This document shows, one piece after another, positions 59,527 to 64,000 of a DNA stretch of 64,000 bases (its first letter is position 1; the number at the start of each line of letters is the position of its first letter). The notes below the pieces were generated by a model. The model saw only the letters and a program-made list of their open reading frames with translations. It ran no database searches and was not told where the DNA came from. The translations under genes were made by a program, and so were the position numbers. Source of the stretch: Sipunculus nudus (Eukaryota > Annelida > Sipuncula > Golfingiida > Sipunculidae); the NCBI GenBank assembly GCA_026874595.1, contig CM049306.1, positions 108,769,142 through 108,833,141 on the forward strand, in the 5' to 3' direction.

Positions 59527-60776
59527 CTGCAATGAAATAATATATAATGATAATAAGAATAATAATAATATACTGAATCATAGGGCCTCTGTTATCAGTT
59601 AATTAATAAGATGATTATATATTCTGGGATTAGGTAATTATTGTTCTTTTGCATTACACCATTTGTTTTCTGCAGAAATGGTAATTATTGTTCTAATGCA
59701 TTACACCATATGATTGTTATAATCAACTGCTTTCACTGTTTTTTTTTTGTTTTTTTTTTTTGTATGCAATACATTAACTGCTGCTGTGTCACTCTTTGTC
59801 AAATGTTTTACATTTTGCCATATTTTTTTACTGTTTTATTAAATGCTGTAACTTGAATATTTTAAAGGCCAAGCTCCCTTATCAGCAGGGGCGTCAATAC
59901 AGGGGGGGATGGGGGTATATATCCCCCCCCCCCCACTTTTCAGCCAGGGGGGATGAACAATGTAATCATCCCCCCCAGGTTTCAGAGCATGAGGTTTACA
60001 CACTGAAAATTAATTATTACATGTATTTACTAGCTAGACTATTGCGATTTATGCACAAATATACCTCCTTATGTCAAACTAGAACGTGTGATATGGGATA
60101 AGGTTCCAGGAGTATGCCATTTTTATTAATATAACATCAATATAACCATTTGAAGAGAATATTCATTATAACAGAGAGATGTGTAATGTGTGCCCAAAAC
60201 TCATATCTTTTATATTGCTACCTTATTGCCAAGCTGTTCTCGACCAACACTTTTTGATCTGCGATTAATCAGACAATCTGACAACACCTGGTTCCTTTTC
60301 CTTGGATTTACAGGGCAGTTACTTACAGTTAAGTACCCGGCATTAGTTTTGTTTGGTGTAGTTTATGAAGTCCATCTGATTGTCAGAGGTGAGTGAAGCC
60401 TATTTTGACTGATGTTATTTATTTTCATAAAAGGAGAATGTGTATCCTAAGCATTGGTCAAATATTACAACACATATATTTGAGCAATGTGCATTCAGAA
60501 CTGTGGAACTTCTAATAACTCAAAGCATTTTAAATATTGTGTGATTATTTCACGAGGGCCACGAGAATCAATATTTCTGAATATACCAAACCGAAATATT
60601 ACCTTAACCTGGGTGTGGATGAAGACCATTAAATTACTTGTTTTGAGGAGTAAAATAAAGCACATAAAGGACGATAAACAGCACATACTTTATCAGTGAA
60701 TACTAAAATTCACGGCTACAGACCCTGTGTTTGTGCGAGAAATGAGTGCATTTGTAAAGACGCTATAACACATAGA
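59527..60776. other. Possible 5' end and leader of the hAT element
   Basis: At 59886 lies CAGGGGCGTCAATACAGG, like the CAG-starting ends of hAT elements. It is followed by G-run/C-run hairpins (59900-59935 and 59947-59978). No matching right end occurs before 64000. The short frames at 60190-60396 and 60487-60699 look incidental. Confidence 0.35.
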
Positions 60777-63119
60777 ATGGCTGAACGTGGTGAATCCTCC
60801 AAGGCAAAAAGAGCCAAGATCACCAGCATAAAACATTTCTTCAAAGTTTCTAGCAAAGACTCCGATCAAGATCAGGGGAGCTGCTCTATGCAAGAGGACA
60901 CATCATGCAAATCTAAAGCCGAAACAGAAAAGTCAGATGAAGGACAGAAGGCACCAATGCCATGCACAAGCTCTAAAAAGGATCTAACTGCACCAAACAT
61001 CGGTGGAAGTAAGGAGGCACCAATGATACAGTATCAAGAACCTTATCAGCCCCATGAATCAAGCATTCCGTGCAAACAAACGAAGTCTCAGAAAATATTT
61101 TTCCAGCAAAAATGGTTCTCACAATACCCATGGCTACATTATGTACCTGAAATAAAGAGGGTTTTGTGTTTCCAATGTTCAAAGGCAAAATCCTTGGGAC
61201 TGCTGAAACTAGCAAAAGCGCAAGAACCTGCATTTCTGACAGCTGGCTTTGACAACTGGAAAAAGCCAGAACGTTTCCAAGCTCATCAGAACTCTGAGAC
61301 ACACCAACATGCAGTATATCAGTTAAGTGCCATAAAGAATCCATCTGTCACTGCCCTACTCGATGAATCACACAAGAGGAAACAAGAGGAAGCAAGAGCT
61401 TGTTTGTTGAAATTATTCACCTCAGTTAGATATTTGTTACGTCAGGGATTAGCCTTTCGTGGGCATCTCGAGAGTGAAGGCAATTTCATGCAACTGCTGA
61501 AATTGCGGGCTGATGATGATCCCATTCTGAGTTCTTATCTCAAAAGAACACCTGCTTTTACTTCTCCATTAGCTCAAACAGACATGATAGATTCATTTAG
61601 TCATAGCATCATCAGAGACTTAGCTGCTACCGTTAAGAAACATGGCATTTATGGAGTCATGGTTGACGGCACACAAGATATAACGGGAAAAGAGCAGGAA
61701 TCAATCTGCTTCCGTCATGTGGACCAGGAACTCAACATTCATGAAGATTTCTTTGGCTTGTACCAGGTACCAGAAACAACTGGAGAGACCATTGCCAATA
61801 TGATTCTTGATGTGATCACTAGATTAAATCTGTCTCTTGATGATCTCCGGGCTCAAACCTACGATGGAGCCACAAATATGAGTGGAAAATACTCAGGCTG
61901 CCAGGCCAAAATAAAGGAGAGACAACCCTTGGCACTATTTCTACATTGCAGCTCACATATTGTAAACTTAGTTATGCAACAATCAATGAATGCATGTTCG
62001 CTTATCCGGGATTCAGTTCAGTGGGTTCATGAGCTTGGGGTAATGCTGAAAAGATCTGGAAAGCATAAGGCAAGGTTTGAGGAAATATCTGCAGGTAATA
62101 GCGACACTGACATCTCATCTAAAGCAGGCTGTATTCGCCCACTTTGTCCAACAAGATGGCTTTGTCGTTTTGGGCCAATTAATGCTGCCCTTATACACTA
62201 CCAGGCCATCATTCATTGTCTAGAAGAAATATCACAATCTACCATTGCTGAGGTGGCAACCAAAGCCAATGGTCTGCTTGACACGTTTCTAAAAGGGGAA
62301 ACGCTACTTGGATTGATGATGGCACTGAAGCCTATAGCGATTCTGGAACAGCTAAACAGTGCCCTGCAGGCACAGTCTGCTAATGTTTCAGGAATGATGT
62401 CTGCTGTTCATGTGACTATTGCAGAAATTCAGAGGTGGCGTACGGAAGAAAAGTTTGCTGATATATTCAAAGAGGTAACTGAGAAATGTAAGGATTATGA
62501 GCTGAGAGATATTGCAGTACCAAGAAGACGACAACCCCCAAAACGTTATTCTGGACCGGCAGCACATTACCAACCTGCGAGTGGTGAAGAATATTACAGA
62601 GTGCAGTATGTCCAGTTCCTAGATTTTCTGATCACTGCTTTAAAATCTAGATGTGAGGAAAACCAATCTGGCCTGTCTACGTACAAGGAATTAGAACGTA
62701 TGATCACCACAGGGGATGTCAATGTTACGGCAGAATCATATCCAGAGTTAGACATATCACAGCTTTCCATACAGCTGAAAATGTTCAAAAGCACAACAAA
62801 AGCAGAAACCCTCCAAGAAGCCAAGACTGCCTACCGTAAGATGACTTCAGAAGTAAGGGCCTTGTTTTCACAGGTATTCATTCTGCTGAAGCTTCTTCTT
62901 GTTTGTCCCGTGACGTCTTGCGAAAACGAACGTACATTCTCGACTCTTCGAAGATTAAAAACCTGGCTCCGCAGCACAGTGGGCCAGGTGAGGTTGAACA
63001 GTGTATGCATATGCAATGTACACAAAGAACTGTTGGACACAACTAATATCAACGAACTTGCCAGAGAATTCGCAAATCAGTCAACAACAAGACGCAACAT
63101 CTTTGGAAATTTCCAGTGA
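60777..63119 (+). CDS. hAT-family transposase, ZMYM1-like (TTF zinc finger, DUF4371, dimerisation domain)
   Basis: A single 780-codon frame. ATG at 60777 is preferred because the longer frame to 60696 begins on GTG; the context is AGAATGG (A at -3, G at +4). Residues 1-100 are Ser/Lys-rich with a basic stretch (KAKRAK) suited to nuclear import. Residues 104-182 are a TTF-type zinc finger (C131-x2-C134, then His residues 170-178, W161). Residues 200-380 are the DUF4371/RNase H-like part, with D297 in VDGTQD and D363 in TYDGATNMSG. CPTRW is at 457-461. Residues 695-752 are the hAT dimerisation region, with E718 in ENERTFSTLRRLKTW. D297/D363/E718 are the likely DDE triad. No stop or frameshift interrupts it and the length fits the family, so it may be active, or a domesticated gene. 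No host intron is visible. Confidence 0.88.
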   Translation: MAERGESSKAKRAKITSIKHFFKVSSKDSDQDQGSCSMQEDTSCKSKAETEKSDEGQKAPMPCTSSKKDLTAPNIGGSKEAPMIQYQEPYQPHESSIPCKQTKSQKIFFQQKWFSQYPWLHYVPEIKRVLCFQCSKAKSLGLLKLAKAQEPAFLTAGFDNWKKPERFQAHQNSETHQHAVYQLSAIKNPSVTALLDESHKRKQEEARACLLKLFTSVRYLLRQGLAFRGHLESEGNFMQLLKLRADDDPILSSYLKRTPAFTSPLAQTDMIDSFSHSIIRDLAATVKKHGIYGVMVDGTQDITGKEQESICFRHVDQELNIHEDFFGLYQVPETTGETIANMILDVITRLNLSLDDLRAQTYDGATNMSGKYSGCQAKIKERQPLALFLHCSSHIVNLVMQQSMNACSLIRDSVQWVHELGVMLKRSGKHKARFEEISAGNSDTDISSKAGCIRPLCPTRWLCRFGPINAALIHYQAIIHCLEEISQSTIAEVATKANGLLDTFLKGETLLGLMMALKPIAILEQLNSALQAQSANVSGMMSAVHVTIAEIQRWRTEEKFADIFKEVTEKCKDYELRDIAVPRRRQPPKRYSGPAAHYQPASGEEYYRVQYVQFLDFLITALKSRCEENQSGLSTYKELERMITTGDVNVTAESYPELDISQLSIQLKMFKSTTKAETLQEAKTAYRKMTSEVRALFSQVFILLKLLLVCPVTSCENERTFSTLRRLKTWLRSTVGQVRLNSVCICNVHKELLDTTNINELAREFANQSTTRRNIFGNFQ

Positions 63120-63937
63120 TAACAGAGAAGAGCGCTTGTATTAGAATGTTTTCAGACAGATTTTGATCTGATTCTGTGGCGACGAAACACATGTCCGTTT
63201 TAAGTTAATTTCGCGAATGTTTGAGTTTTAATTTCATAGCCTATATAACAGAAAAGACATTTCCTGGGGCATTGTAATACAAACAATTTACATATGCATT
63301 ATAATTTTAGGTATAAGCAACCCATTTATATAAGATATTTAATCTTTGTTTTCGATAATTCATTTTTAAAATTTCCTATAAAGCTGTGCTAAGAGATGAT
63401 TTCATTGGGTACCAGAACTTGCTTCCAATTTGGGAAGATTAATCCACCCATGCATTACCTGTAATTTTTTGCCTGGGTCCACCATTGAAAATCACATACT
63501 TTTTTCATTTCTGTATTTGATGCAATTATTGTTTTTTTTTATAAGGAGGCTTGTTTTTATATGCGTAGAAGGACAGGGAAATCATTATTTTGGATAGCGT
63601 TCAGGCGTTCAGGGACAGAAATGCATTAATAAAATGACATCTCATAATGCTGCCTTTTGCCATCAAATTTATTTTTCTTTGACAAGTCATCTTCTCCCAC
63701 AACCCTCCTTAAGTGACATGATGTCACCAGCTGTTTCCAGGTTTGATAAAAATGCTATATATACGTTTTGATTAAAGCATTGTACTGAAATGTTTGTCTT
63801 ATAACTTCATACACATATTAGAAATATCACAAATATATTAAATGGGAATTATTCATTCCCTTCCATTGTTATGAACAGTTTGGTCTTGACTACATGAATC
63901 ATTGATGGCCTATTCTATGTTTATCTATCTCTCTCTT

Positions 63938-63940
<3 letters not shown>
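63120..63940. other. 3' flank of the hAT gene
   Basis: AT-rich, with no TIR complementary to the candidate left end at 59886. No perfect AATAAA occurs soon after the TGA; the 3' end of the transcript is not resolved. AATAAA occurs at about 63629. Confidence 0.4.

Positions 63941-63941
<1 letters not shown>

Positions 63942-63983
<42 letters not shown>
63942..63983. repeat. (TA)n microsatellite
   Basis: About 42 bp of TA close to the window edge. Confidence 0.95.
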
Positions 63984-63989
<6 letters not shown>

Positions 63990-64000
63990 GTGTTTATATA

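Noticed and set aside
60696-60776. N-terminal extension of the transposase (27 codons from 60696)
   Set aside because: It begins on GTG; the first ATG in frame is 60777 with a good Kozak context.
60973-61344. Minus-strand 123-residue frame
   Set aside because: Shadow of the hAT transposase coding sequence.

Overview
The window is AT-rich invertebrate nuclear DNA, most likely from a marine mollusc and probably a bivalve. The reasons are split genes with GT-AG introns, dense microsatellites and homopolymer G/C runs, and many composite repeats made of an ACGG/CCGT microsatellite, a tandem core and short conserved ends. That layout resembles the bivalve pearl and Helitron-derived (HINE/DINE) repeats. 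The species call is inference. Almost all confident content comes from direct reading: splice sites, terminal inverted repeats (TIRs), target-site duplications (TSDs) and domain motifs. No search could be run.

One complete host gene is readable. DDRGK1 (UFBP1, the ER-membrane adaptor of the UFM1 E3 ligase) lies on the + strand in eight exons from 18785 to 34033 and gives a 305-residue protein. Its introns hold a pogo/Tigger-like element (19173-20312), a pearl-like element (21565-23475), a GGTAC-rich hAT-type element (23765-24549) and a deleted Tigger that keeps part of its DNA-binding domain (24695-25909). Intron 5 begins with about 78 copies of a 58-bp minisatellite that grew out of the 3' end of exon 5 together with its splice donor.

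Left of DDRGK1 (1-18.6 kb) are pearl-like copies, a decayed MULE-like transposase, a LINE tail, three small inverted-repeat elements and TA microsatellites. One pearl-like copy (8521-12470) has ten 339-bp core units, and a Harbinger-type MITE sits inside one of them. Right of DDRGK1 (34.7-44.8 kb) is a stack of repeats inserted into repeats, ending with a 2.27-kb hAT element that has a perfect 8-bp TSD. A 32-bp satellite fills 46.5-49.35 kb and contains a 1184-bp (37-unit) block duplication. No gene was recognised at 49.4-57.2 kb. A 26-27 bp tandem array split by another core-repeat element lies at 57.2-58.7 kb.

The right edge has the last exon of a ferritin-like gene on the - strand (59377-59526) and an intact 780-codon hAT-family (ZMYM1-like, DUF4371) transposase gene (60777-63119, +). 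The other short open frames are shadows, repeat-derived, or start on non-ATG codons. I did not treat them as genes.
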